Shown here piece after piece: positions 35,354 through 43,580 of a DNA stretch of 64,000 nt. Position numbers and translations under genes: made by a program. The DNA is taken from NCBI RefSeq assembly GCF_000427405.1, contig NZ_KE386491.1, positions 3,253,190-3,317,189 of the forward strand. The letters are read 5' to 3'. The first letter of the stretch is position 1; every line of letters starts with the position of its first letter. This stretch comes from Flectobacillus major DSM 103 (GTDB lineage Bacteria > Bacteroidota > Bacteroidia > Cytophagales > Spirosomataceae). The notes below the pieces were generated by a model. The model was not told where the DNA came from and ran no database searches. It saw only the letters and a program-made list of their open reading frames with translations.

Positions 35354-35512
35354 TTTTTTTAATAAAATCAGCGTAATTATTTTTTATAATAGCAACCTAA
35401 GCGAGTAATAATTAAGCCTAAAATCTTGTTTCCTTATTAACGTAATTTAGTGATTTTGAGATACAATTTTCGTTAAATTTCATGAACTTCGTACAAAAAT
35501 CAAACCATACTT

Positions 35513-36343
35513 ATGAATACACTAAAATTTATACTATTGACAACAGGGTTGCTATTTGCCTCTTTCCAAAGTTTTTCGCAACAACCCAAAGAGCCTCCCA
35601 AACGATACCAGTTAAAAATCAGAGCTTATGATAAAGAAACCCAAGAAGACCTTACGGGTACTTATCTAAAACTGATTAATTTAACGAAGGGCAAACTTAT
35701 CGACTCTACCGTTATCATGGACGGTTATGCCTCATTCATCTTAGAAAGGGGCTTTGACTACGATATTGTTGGGCAACGAACAAGGTACCTTACCAAGCGG
35801 TCGAATTTTAATGCGGCTTGCTATTTGCAAGACCCTCAAAAAGTATTTTGTATTTCGGGAATAGATATAGAAAACCTCAGCAAACTTCCTAATGGTACCG
35901 ATTTGGTAGAAGGAGCTATTGGTTTGAAAAGGATTAAATTAAATGATGTTTTTAAGGTAGAAAACATTCATTATGATTTTAACAAAGCCCTAATTCGCCC
36001 TGATGCGGCCAAAGAACTTGACAAACTTGTTTTAATACTCAATGACAACCCCGACATTATGGTTGAGCTTGGCTCGCATACCGACAGCCGTTCGGGCGAT
36101 GATTATAATTTAGTGCTATCGCAAAAACGTGCCGAAGCTGCTGTAGAGTATATTGTAACAAAAGGTAAGATTGCAAAATCTCGAATAGCTGCCAAAGGGT
36201 ACGGTGAAACTCAGTTATTAAATAAATGCGATGATGGTATTAACTGCTCGGAGGCAGAACATGCCTTGAATCGTAGAACAGAAATTAAAATAACAGGATA
36301 CAAAGTAAATGGTATTCCGATTGATATAAAAGGTCAGGAATGA
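35513..36343 (+). CDS. OmpA-family outer-membrane/peptidoglycan-binding protein
   Basis: A 276-aa exported protein: signal peptide (ending QSFSQ, about 23), a beta-rich N-terminal part (about 30-140, CarboxypepD_reg or PEGA-like: YLKLINLTKGKLIDSTVIMDGYASF), then a C-terminal OmpA peptidoglycan-binding domain (about 150-265). In that domain VENIHYDFNKALIRPDAAKELDKL and HTDSRSGDDYNLVLSQKRAEA are diagnostic and NRRTEI supplies the Arg. It likely tethers the envelope to peptidoglycan. There is no TPR or WD40 domain as in larger Bacteroidota OmpA proteins. A terminator follows the stop. Confidence 0.88.
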   Translation: MNTLKFILLTTGLLFASFQSFSQQPKEPPKRYQLKIRAYDKETQEDLTGTYLKLINLTKGKLIDSTVIMDGYASFILERGFDYDIVGQRTRYLTKRSNFNAACYLQDPQKVFCISGIDIENLSKLPNGTDLVEGAIGLKRIKLNDVFKVENIHYDFNKALIRPDAAKELDKLVLILNDNPDIMVELGSHTDSRSGDDYNLVLSQKRAEAAVEYIVTKGKIAKSRIAAKGYGETQLLNKCDDGINCSEAEHALNRRTEIKITGYKVNGIPIDIKGQE

Positions 36344-36351
36344 TTTTGTAC

Positions 36352-36390
36352 AAAAAAGGCCATGTTGAGATTATCAACACGGCCTTTTTT
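36352..36390. terminator. Terminator after the OmpA-family gene
   Basis: AAAAAAGGCC (36352-36361) and TGTTGA pair with TCAACA and GGCCTTTTTT (36381-36390), with a single A-C mismatch. It lies between the OmpA gene and the converging infB. Confidence 0.85.
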
Positions 36391-36457
36391 GTATAAGAAG
36401 CAACTTTTAGAAGGCTATTGATACTGAATTGTCAACACCATTTCCTTTTTAAAAGTA

Positions 36458-39400
36458 TTAAAGCGTTCTTTTCACTTCTTTCATTTCGTAACATTCGATA
36501 ATATCACCTTCGATGATATCATTGAAGTTTTTGATAGAAAGACCACATTCGTATCCGAATTTAACTTCAGCAACATCATCTTTGAAACGTTTCAATGCAG
36601 AGATTTCACCTTCGTGAACCACCACAAAGTCGCGAAGTACGCGGATTTTGTTGTTACGTTTCACATTACCATCCAATACATAACATCCAGCGACAGTTCC
36701 AACCTTAGAGATTTTGAACACACTACGCACCTCGATATTAGCAGTAATAGATTCCTCGAATGTAGGAGCCAACATACCCTCCATTGCATCACGAATTTCG
36801 TCGATAGCTTGGTAGATAATTGAGTAGGTACGAATTTCGATTTGTTCTGTTTCGGCCAAACGACGAGCATTTGTACTTGGACGTACTTGGAATGCTACAA
36901 TTACGGCATCGGCAGCAGAAGCCAACAATACATCGGATTCAGAAACCTGACCCACACCTTTGTGGATAATACGAACTTGCACCTCTTCAGTTGACAATTT
37001 CAATAAAGCATCAGACAAGGCTTCAACAGAACCATCTACGTCACCTTTCACAATAACGTTAAGTTCTTTGAATGTACCGATAGCCTTACGACGGCCAATT
37101 TCTTCGAGGGTAATATGTTTACGAGTACGAAGCGACTGTTCACGGATAATTTGCTCACGTTTATTGGCAATTTCACGGGCATCACGCTCATGTTCCATCA
37201 CGTTGAGTTTATCACCCGCAGCAGGAGCACCACTCAAGCCCAATACTTGCACTGGAGTTGAAGGGCCAGCTTCTTTCAGTTTTTTACCACGGTAATCAAA
37301 CATGGCTTTTACACGACCATGGTGAGCACCAGCAAGCATCATATCGCCCACATGTAATGTACCTGCCTGTACCAAGATATTGGCAACATACCCACGACCT
37401 TTGTCAAGAGACGCTTCAATAACAGAGCCAACAGCACGTTTATTAGCATTGGCTTTTAATTCTAGTAATTCAGCTTCAAGCAATACCTTTTCAAGCAATT
37501 CATTTACGCCAAGTCCTGATTTAGATGAAATTTCTTGTGTTTGATATTTACCACCCCATTCTTCAACCAACAAGTTTTTAGCAGCCAATTGTTCGCGGAT
37601 ACGGTCGGTATTGGCACCAGGCTTATCAATTTTAGAGAATGCAAATACAATAGGAACACCAGCAACCAAAGCGTGGTTAATAGCTTCTTCTGTTTGAGGC
37701 ATCACGGCATCGTCAGCAGCAATTACGATAATAACAACGTCGGTGATTTTGGCACCCCTTGCACGCATGGCAGTAAAGGCTTCGTGACCAGGCGTATCTA
37801 GGAAGGTAATCTTACGACCATCTTCTTGTTTTACAGAGTAAGCACCAATGTGCTGAGTAATACCCCCTGCTTCACCAGCGGCTACTTTAGCACGACGAAT
37901 ATAGTCGAGCAATGAAGTTTTACCGTGGTCAACGTGCCCCATGATGGTTACGATAGGAGCTCTCAACTCAAGGCTTTCAGGAGCATCTTCTTCTTCTTGA
38001 AGAGCAGCTTCAACCTCTTCTTCGGCCGATACAAACTGTACCTCATAGCCAAATTCTTCAGCAATAATAGCGATTACATCGGCTTCAAGGCGTTGATTAA
38101 TCGACACAAACATACCCAAGCTCATACAAGTCGAGATTACTTCATTTACAGAAGCATCCATCAAAGAAGCTAACTCGCTAGCCGAAATAAATTCGGTAAC
38201 TTTAAGGATTTTTGCTTCTTCCTCTTCTTGGATTTGTCGTCTTTCTTCTCTTTCGGCACGCACTTTACGTTTTTCACGACGTTCTTTTGCACCAAAGTTT
38301 GATTTGTTCGACTGTCCTTGCAAACGAGCCATAGTGGCTTTGATTTGCTCTTGGATTTGCTTGTCAGAAACCTCTTCTTTTTCTTCTTTCTTCGGTTTCT
38401 TCTTGTTATTATTATTGTTGTTGTTATTGTTGGTATTGTTAGTATTACCACCAGTAGTATTCTGAGGTTTTTTAACATCACCAGGTTTGGCAGGCTCATC
38501 CTTTTTAGGACGAGGAGCACCTTTTTCGTTACGAATTTCAGCTTCAGTTACTTTTTCGGCTGGTTTGATTCGTTTACGTTTTTTCTTGTTCTTATTATTA
38601 TTATTAGAACGAGATTGTTCTACAGGTAATTCTATTTTACCTAAAACCGTCAAGCCTTTTAAGGTTTCGCCTTTGGCTTCAATTAGCTCAATGGCTCTGT
38701 CAGTTGGAACCTCATCATAACGCTTCGGCTGTGGCTTAGGCTGTTGTGACTGTTGCACAGGATTTTGCGGTTTATTTTGGTTTGATTGATTATGATTAGG
38801 CTTATGGCCTTGATTATTATTCTGTTGGTTGCGCTGCTGATTATTCTGCTGATTTTGATTCTGCTGATTATGTTGCTGCGGCTTGTGCTGGTGCTGTGGT
38901 TGATTGTGGTGGTGCTGAACTTTCTGTTCTGCAGATTTTGGAGTTTCAACTTTGGCTTCCGGCTGTGGCTCGGGTTGTTTTTTCACTTCAACAACAGGTT
39001 TTGCTTCCTCAACTATGGTTGGTTGCGGTTGGGATTCTACGATAACTTTACTTTCAACAACTACCTCCTGCTTAGGAGTCTCCTCTAGCTTTGTAGGTGC
39101 TACCACCAAAGGCTCAGCTTTTACTTCTGCTTTGGGTTCTTCTACCTTTGGTTGCTCTACCTTCGGTGGTTCAACCGCAGGAACTGGAGTAACCTCTATT
39201 TTAGCGTCAGGAACGATTACTGGTTCCGTTTTCGGCTCTTCAACTTTAACACTTTCAACTTTAGGCTCTTCCACCTTTGGCTCAGTTGGTACGGCCACAG
39301 GTTTAGGAGGCACAGGCATTCCTTTGGCATCTAGTTCTATCTTTCCTAATACTTTGAAAGACACTTCAGCTCTAGCTACAATTTTTTCTGGTTCTGGAGC

Positions 39401-39751
39401 AACAACCTCTTTGGGTTTTTCTTCTGCCTTTGCTGTCACAGCAGACGCATCGTTTGAACCGCCACGGAAATACAAAGGCATATCATCGTCCTGTTTTTTA
39501 GGCGTTGTAACCGTTGTTTCTACTACTGGCTTTTGTACCGCTGGGGCTGGTGTGGCAGGTTGCATGTTATCCAACAAGCTATCGTTACGGTACTCTTTGG
39601 CCAATAATTTGAGCTGTTCAAAATTCAATTTGGTGTTTGGGTTGTTATCAACCTTATGACCTTTGGCAGAGAGATATTGAACAATGGTTGAGATTCCCAC
39701 GTTAATCTGCTTTGCCACCAGGCTCAAACGCATCATTTTATCTTCTGCCAT
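36458..39751 (-). CDS. infB: Translation initiation factor IF-2
   Basis: A 1097-aa IF-2. The IF2_N motif opens the protein ([21 protein letters not shown]). Residues about 60-480 are low-complexity Pro/Glu/Val/Lys, then Gln/Asn/His-rich, then Lys-rich. The conserved core starts near 595, with the G-domain [26 protein letters not shown] and DTPGHEAF and then domains II-IV, ending [22 protein letters not shown]. It places initiator tRNA on the 30S subunit with GTP. It is the last gene of the rimP-nusA-infB cluster, separated from nusA by a 253-base spacer with inverted repeats. Confidence 0.97.
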   Translation of the reverse strand: MAEDKMMRLSLVAKQINVGISTIVQYLSAKGHKVDNNPNTKLNFEQLKLLAKEYRNDSLLDNMQPATPAPAVQKPVVETTVTTPKKQDDDMPLYFRGGSNDASAVTAKAEEKPKEVVAPEPEKIVARAEVSFKVLGKIELDAKGMPVPPKPVAVPTEPKVEEPKVESVKVEEPKTEPVIVPDAKIEVTPVPAVEPPKVEQPKVEEPKAEVKAEPLVVAPTKLEETPKQEVVVESKVIVESQPQPTIVEEAKPVVEVKKQPEPQPEAKVETPKSAEQKVQHHHNQPQHQHKPQQHNQQNQNQQNNQQRNQQNNNQGHKPNHNQSNQNKPQNPVQQSQQPKPQPKRYDEVPTDRAIELIEAKGETLKGLTVLGKIELPVEQSRSNNNNKNKKKRKRIKPAEKVTEAEIRNEKGAPRPKKDEPAKPGDVKKPQNTTGGNTNNTNNNNNNNNNKKKPKKEEKEEVSDKQIQEQIKATMARLQGQSNKSNFGAKERREKRKVRAEREERRQIQEEEEAKILKVTEFISASELASLMDASVNEVISTCMSLGMFVSINQRLEADVIAIIAEEFGYEVQFVSAEEEVEAALQEEEDAPESLELRAPIVTIMGHVDHGKTSLLDYIRRAKVAAGEAGGITQHIGAYSVKQEDGRKITFLDTPGHEAFTAMRARGAKITDVVIIVIAADDAVMPQTEEAINHALVAGVPIVFAFSKIDKPGANTDRIREQLAAKNLLVEEWGGKYQTQEISSKSGLGVNELLEKVLLEAELLELKANANKRAVGSVIEASLDKGRGYVANILVQAGTLHVGDMMLAGAHHGRVKAMFDYRGKKLKEAGPSTPVQVLGLSGAPAAGDKLNVMEHERDAREIANKREQIIREQSLRTRKHITLEEIGRRKAIGTFKELNVIVKGDVDGSVEALSDALLKLSTEEVQVRIIHKGVGQVSESDVLLASAADAVIVAFQVRPSTNARRLAETEQIEIRTYSIIYQAIDEIRDAMEGMLAPTFEESITANIEVRSVFKISKVGTVAGCYVLDGNVKRNNKIRVLRDFVVVHEGEISALKRFKDDVAEVKFGYECGLSIKNFNDIIEGDIIECYEMKEVKRTL

Positions 39752-39853
39752 ACTTTTGTTTAAATCCTTTTCTATAATAATTCTTGATTAATGTTATGAA
39801 TGTGTTTCCTTTTAATGCCAAGTTGATACAATCAATACTTGGTCTGAACTGAA

Positions 39854-39999
39854 TGATAGAATAGTTTTATAATTGAGTAAATGATATTTGCTGTAAGTAT
39901 TTTTCAAAAGCCCTCTTGCAATGATAACAATCAAGCGTTCCAAAAGATTTACCTATCTATAATTTTGCAACTATTCTATCATCCTATCATTCACTCAAT
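39854..39999. repeat. Interleaved inverted repeats in the nusA-infB spacer
   Basis: TGATAGAATAGTT (39854-39866) is complementary to AACTATTCTATCA (39969-39981). ATTGAGTAAATGATA (39872-39886) is complementary at 14 of 15 positions to TATCATTCACTCAAT (39985-39999). The two pairs interleave (A-B-A'-B'), so only one can form in a simple fold. The right side also shows an 8-base period (CTATCATC, CTATCATT, CACTCAAT). It lies in the 253-base gap between nusA and infB. Confidence 0.6.
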
Positions 40000-40004
40000 C
40001 AATA

Positions 40005-41252
40005 TTATTCAAACTCAGAACGTAAAATTGATAATACTTCGTTCACCGTTTCTTCTTCTAGTTCTGTACGACGAACGAGTTCCTCACTACTAAGTTTAAG
40101 CACCTGCTTGGCTGTATCTAAACCAATACGGTGTAATTCTTCCAAAATCCAGTCTTCGATTTCATCTGAGAATTCTGTCAAATCCACATCTTCATCGTCC
40201 ACTTCTTCTTGCTTAATATCACGGTAAACGTCCAATTCATAGCCTACTAATTTACCAGCAAGCTTGATATTCTGACCACCTTTACCAATAGCCAACGACA
40301 CTTGGTCGGGCTGAAGATATACAGCAATACGCTTTCTTTCTTTATCAATCACCATCGAGCTTACTTTGGCAGGGCTTAAAGCACGAGCCACCAATAGTTC
40401 GAGGTTTTCGGTATAATTAATTACGTCGATATTTTCGTTCTGTAATTCACGAACAATCCCATGAATACGAGAACCTTTCATCCCCACGCAAGCTCCTACT
40501 GGGTCGATACGGTCATCATAAGATTCTACAGCAACTTTGGCACGTTCGCCTGGTTCACGTACAATTTTACGAATCATGATTTGACCATCATAAATTTCAG
40601 GTATTTCCTGCTCAAACAATCTTTCCAAGAAAACAGGAGACGTACGAGAAAGAATAATTTTGGGAGTACCATTATTCATTTCTACACGGTGAATTACCGC
40701 TCTTACTGGCTCGCCTTTCTTGAAGCGGTCTTTAGAAATCATTTCGGCTTTTGGCAAAATAAGTTCATTTTTTTCGCCATCTGCAATGATTAACTCTTTG
40801 CCTACAATCTGATATACATCGCCGCTTACCATTTCTCCTACCAAATCCTTGTACTTATCGAAAAGGCCTTCTTTTTCAAGGTCTTTTACTTTCTGTATCA
40901 AGGTTTGACGTGCCGTCTGAACAATACGACGACCAAAATCCTCCAACTTGATAAGTTCGGCTACCTCTTCACCGATTTCAAAATCGGGTTGGATTCGGCG
41001 AGCTTCGGCCAAAGGTATTTTGTCATAATCCCAAATATCTTCTGAGTTGTCATCGACAATCTCACGGGTACGCCACATTTCTAAGTCCCCGCTTTCAGGG
41101 TTGATGATTACGTCGAAGTTGGCATCCGTTCCGTATTTTTTACGAATCATTGTACGAAATACCTCTTCCAACACTTTAATCATCGTCGGGCGGTCAACGT
41201 TTTTTTCTTTGGCAAAATCCGCAAACGACGCTATTAACTCTGCACTATTCAT
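40005..41252 (-). CDS. nusA: Transcription termination/antitermination factor NusA
   Basis: A 415-aa NusA. The N-terminal RNA-polymerase-binding domain is about 1-130; the S1 domain follows (LVGEMVSGDVYQIVGKELIIADGEKNELILP); then tandem KH domains with GACVGMKGSRIHGIVRELQNENIDVI and VSLAIGKGGQNIKLAGKLVGYELDVY; and a short acidic C-terminus with one helix-hairpin-like repeat (GLDTAKQVLKLSSEELVRRTELEEE). It controls pausing, termination and antitermination. It lacks the two full acidic repeats of E. coli NusA, which is normal outside Gammaproteobacteria. It is the middle gene of rimP-nusA-infB, 53 bases after rimP. Confidence 0.97.
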   Translation of the reverse strand: MNSAELIASFADFAKEKNVDRPTMIKVLEEVFRTMIRKKYGTDANFDVIINPESGDLEMWRTREIVDDNSEDIWDYDKIPLAEARRIQPDFEIGEEVAELIKLEDFGRRIVQTARQTLIQKVKDLEKEGLFDKYKDLVGEMVSGDVYQIVGKELIIADGEKNELILPKAEMISKDRFKKGEPVRAVIHRVEMNNGTPKIILSRTSPVFLERLFEQEIPEIYDGQIMIRKIVREPGERAKVAVESYDDRIDPVGACVGMKGSRIHGIVRELQNENIDVINYTENLELLVARALSPAKVSSMVIDKERKRIAVYLQPDQVSLAIGKGGQNIKLAGKLVGYELDVYRDIKQEEVDDEDVDLTEFSDEIEDWILEELHRIGLDTAKQVLKLSSEELVRRTELEEETVNEVLSILRSEFE

Positions 41253-41305
41253 CTTTTCATAATTTTCAATGACTGACTGGTTTTACTAACACACCAATAC
41301 ATTCA

Positions 41306-41776
41306 TTATTTAAACGATATCTGTACTTTTGCTTTATCAATATTTGTAAATGGTATCAATACTGGCTCGACTACTTCCCCTTTTTTGGGCTTCTTCTTGA
41401 GTTCTTCCAAGAAAATAATTCCGTCTTCTTTTACCTCTTCCAATGTCCCTACTTTTTCTCCGCCTTCTTTCAAATGAATTTTGAGCGAACGACCAACATT
41501 TTTTACATATTGGCGAATCAGTGTTAAGGGCTGATCGATACCTGGCGATGAAACTTCCAAATTATAAGCCGACGTAATCAGCTCTAAGGTTTCGATTTCG
41601 TTGGCCAATCGACGGCTAATTTTGGCACATTCTTCAATTTTTATTCCTTCATCGGAATCAAGAAGAATAGTAATATTGGTACGAGTTTTTAGCTCATGTA
41701 CTTGGATATCAACCACAAAGAAAGTATCGTTCTCTAAATGGGGTTCAAGCAAGGCTATAATTTTATCTTTTAACAT
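41306..41776 (-). CDS. rimP: Ribosome maturation factor RimP
   Basis: A 156-aa RimP (DUF150): N-terminal alpha/beta domain (FFVVDIQVHELKTRTNITILLDSDEGIKIEECAKISRRLANEIE spread over about 19-63), the motif LEVSSPGIDQPL, and a C-terminal SH3-like barrel. It binds the 30S subunit and aids its maturation. It is the first gene of the conserved rimP-nusA-infB cluster. The start is the ATG at 41776. Confidence 0.95.
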   Translation of the reverse strand: MLKDKIIALLEPHLENDTFFVVDIQVHELKTRTNITILLDSDEGIKIEECAKISRRLANEIETLELITSAYNLEVSSPGIDQPLTLIRQYVKNVGRSLKIHLKEGGEKVGTLEEVKEDGIIFLEELKKKPKKGEVVEPVLIPFTNIDKAKVQISFK

Positions 41777-41894
41777 ACTTGTTCTGAAGCCACGAGGAAA
41801 GAAAAAGAAAGAAGAAGAAATGTAAGAAAAACCACAGAATCGTTATTCCACCTGCCTCTTTTGTCTTTCACCTGAATATGAAATACAAACAAAA

Positions 41895-41917
41895 AAGAGG
41901 GATTTCAAACCCCTCTT
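41895..41917 (-). terminator. Terminator of the GNAT gene
   Basis: AAGAGGG (41895-41901) pairs with CCCTCTT (41911-41917). On the minus strand the hairpin is followed by TTTTTT, so it ends the leftward GNAT transcript before rimP. Confidence 0.75.
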
Positions 41918-41993
41918 CCTTTAAATTCTGCTACAAAATTAGTATTTTTTTTATCAAAAAGCAAACGTATTTAGAATTTTCGCAGGAATTATC

Positions 41994-42428
41994 CTAGGTA
42001 ATTACCTGAAAACTAAAGCCGTGTCGTTCAAAACCCAATGATTCATAAAAAGCATGGGCTTCGGTACGCCTTTGATTGCTCGAAAGCACCAGTTTATAAC
42101 AGCCTGATTCTTGGCAAATGGCCATCGCAAACTGCATCATGGCTTTGCCAATGCCCTTTCCTTGCTGGTCGACTTGCACGGCTACGTCTTCGACTATCCC
42201 TGAGGGTGTACCTTGATGTGCCAGATTGTCCATAATCAATAAAGCAAATGTTCCTACTATTTGCGATGCCTCCTCGGCAACATATACTCGGTAATTAGGG
42301 TAGGATTGCATTTTATGAAATAGCTTTTCGGCTTGGGGCAATGACAAAACATTTCCTTTGTCGAGGACATCGGCATAAAGCTGTAAAACAGCCACTAAAT
42401 CAGTAGTTTGTGCTTGGCGTATGTGCAT
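41994..42428 (-). CDS. GNAT-family N-acetyltransferase
   Basis: A 144-aa single-domain GNAT. The acetyl-CoA-binding motif A is VEDVAVQVDQQGKGIGKAMM (Q/RxxGxG in QGKGIG, about 98-103), followed by YKLVLSSNQRRTEAHAFYESLGF of motif B. It transfers an acetyl group from acetyl-CoA to an amine; the acceptor is unknown. The start is the ATG at 42428 (MHIRQAQTTDL). It is read away from the DUF4833 gene. Confidence 0.87.
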   Translation of the reverse strand: MHIRQAQTTDLVAVLQLYADVLDKGNVLSLPQAEKLFHKMQSYPNYRVYVAEEASQIVGTFALLIMDNLAHQGTPSGIVEDVAVQVDQQGKGIGKAMMQFAMAICQESGCYKLVLSSNQRRTEAHAFYESLGFERHGFSFQVIT

Positions 42429-42598
42429 ATTTTAGGTAGATTTTTAGATTACTAAAATAGCCATAAACTTGCAATTACACTAGCTCTGAAACATGAAAAA
42501 AGAATAGTTACCTTTGGAAAATTATATTTTATTGTCTCTGTATTAAGGGATTCGGTAAAATACTCTTGATTAATAATCGTTAACTCAATTGCGTTGAT

Positions 42599-42606
42599 TA
42601 CCTTTG
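42599..42606 (+). promoter_or_regulatory. -7 element for the DUF4833 gene
   Basis: TACCTTTG matches TAnnTTTG 36 bases before the chosen ATG (42642). The best upstream element at the right distance is TTA rather than TTG, so the match is partial. Confidence 0.4.
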
Positions 42607-42641
42607 CGGTCTTAAAATTATCACAGGAATATTTTGAAATA

Positions 42642-43229
42642 ATGCAACTCTCAAAAATCACACAGATATCCTTTATAGTATTTATATCGTTGATATCCAC
42701 ATTTTATAATGCTACAGTTAGTTTAGCTCAAAAAAATAAGCACGTTACGCCACCATCAGCCGATCAGTTCCCGACTCCGCCCGATGCCGAAAATCGCCTT
42801 TTTTATATTCAGCGTAGCTCCAATACCAACACTATCTTGTACGATGCTAATATACTAGAAGACAACAAGTTGGACACCAAAAGCCCTGTGCATGCTTACT
42901 GGATTCGTTATACAGAAGGTGGCAAAAAGCAGGAACTAAGCAATATCCAACGCACCTTGGCGTATGGCTTGCATACCAATCCTATCAAGGGTGAGCCAAA
43001 TGCTTATGAAGGGCATTTTTTGGCTTATCGTAAAAGAAAGTTTATTGTAAAAATAGATGCCAAAGGCGAAGCTGTAGCTTTATTTCCAATTAACGGAAAA
43101 ATGCAAGTTTTGAAAAGGGTATTTGTAAGCGTTGATGAAAGCGGTATGATGCCTTCGGTTGTGTATATCGACTTGTGGGGTAAAGACGCTACTACAGGAA
43201 AAGAAGTTTATGAACGTTTCAAACCATAA
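42642..43229 (+). CDS. Exported DUF4833 protein
   Basis: A 195-aa exported protein with a signal peptide (about 1-30, ending VSLAQ). The body has the DUF4833 pattern: LFYIQRSSNTNTILYDAN, VHAYWIRYTEGGKKQELSNIQRTLAYGL, then YRKRKFIVKIDAKGEA and YIDLWGKD. The family is periplasmic and of unknown function. I start at 42642, since the longer frame from 42594 runs over the -7 promoter element and delays the signal peptide. Repeat-element copy 1 fills the gap downstream. Confidence 0.82.
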   Translation: MQLSKITQISFIVFISLISTFYNATVSLAQKNKHVTPPSADQFPTPPDAENRLFYIQRSSNTNTILYDANILEDNKLDTKSPVHAYWIRYTEGGKKQELSNIQRTLAYGLHTNPIKGEPNAYEGHFLAYRKRKFIVKIDAKGEAVALFPINGKMQVLKRVFVSVDESGMMPSVVYIDLWGKDATTGKEVYERFKP

Positions 43230-43270
43230 ATTTTAGTAGTAGAAACACTAGATTCTGATGGGCTATTCAT

Positions 43271-43560
43271 AACAAACATGAATCATCCCAAATTGAGTGA
43301 ATGGTGATTATTTTTGAACATGATTTTTACCAGTAAAGACGCTTTGTAGCTAAAGATGTATTATGCTGACATTTAAACATTCAAAAGGCGTTCGAAATTA
43401 GTTTTTCGAACGCCTTTTGAATGAATACCCCTAAATTCCTATCATTTGGGCAATTGATAAGCCTCTTCAATATTCACTTGACAATACTATGAGTCCCAAT
43501 AAACACAAATAGGAGGTCTCTTTTAATATTACCTAAAATTCGGGATGACTCATGTTTGTT
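43271..43560 (+). repeat. Intergenic repeat element, copy 1 (best inverted ends)
   Basis: A 290-base non-coding element. Left end 43271-43294 and right end 43537-43560 are inverted repeats at 22 of 24 positions (AACAAACATGAATCATCCC against the complement of GGGATGACTCATGTTTGTT). In the middle is a perfect 17-bp hairpin (43381-43397 with 43404-43420) with loop TTAGTT. The right half is highly similar to copy 2 (for example TTGATAAGCCTCTTCAA and GGTCTCTTTTAATATTACCT occur in both). It occupies almost all of the gap between the converging DUF4833 and rimO genes, so the hairpin can terminate both. Confidence 0.8.
43381..43420. terminator. 17-bp terminator hairpin inside repeat copy 1
   Basis: TCAAAAGGCGTTCGAAA (43381-43397) pairs perfectly with TTTCGAACGCCTTTTGA (43404-43420); the loop is TTAGTT. 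A-rich left and T-rich right arms fit bidirectional termination. Confidence 0.8.
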
Positions 43561-43580
43561 CTATAACGGGTATTGTATCA

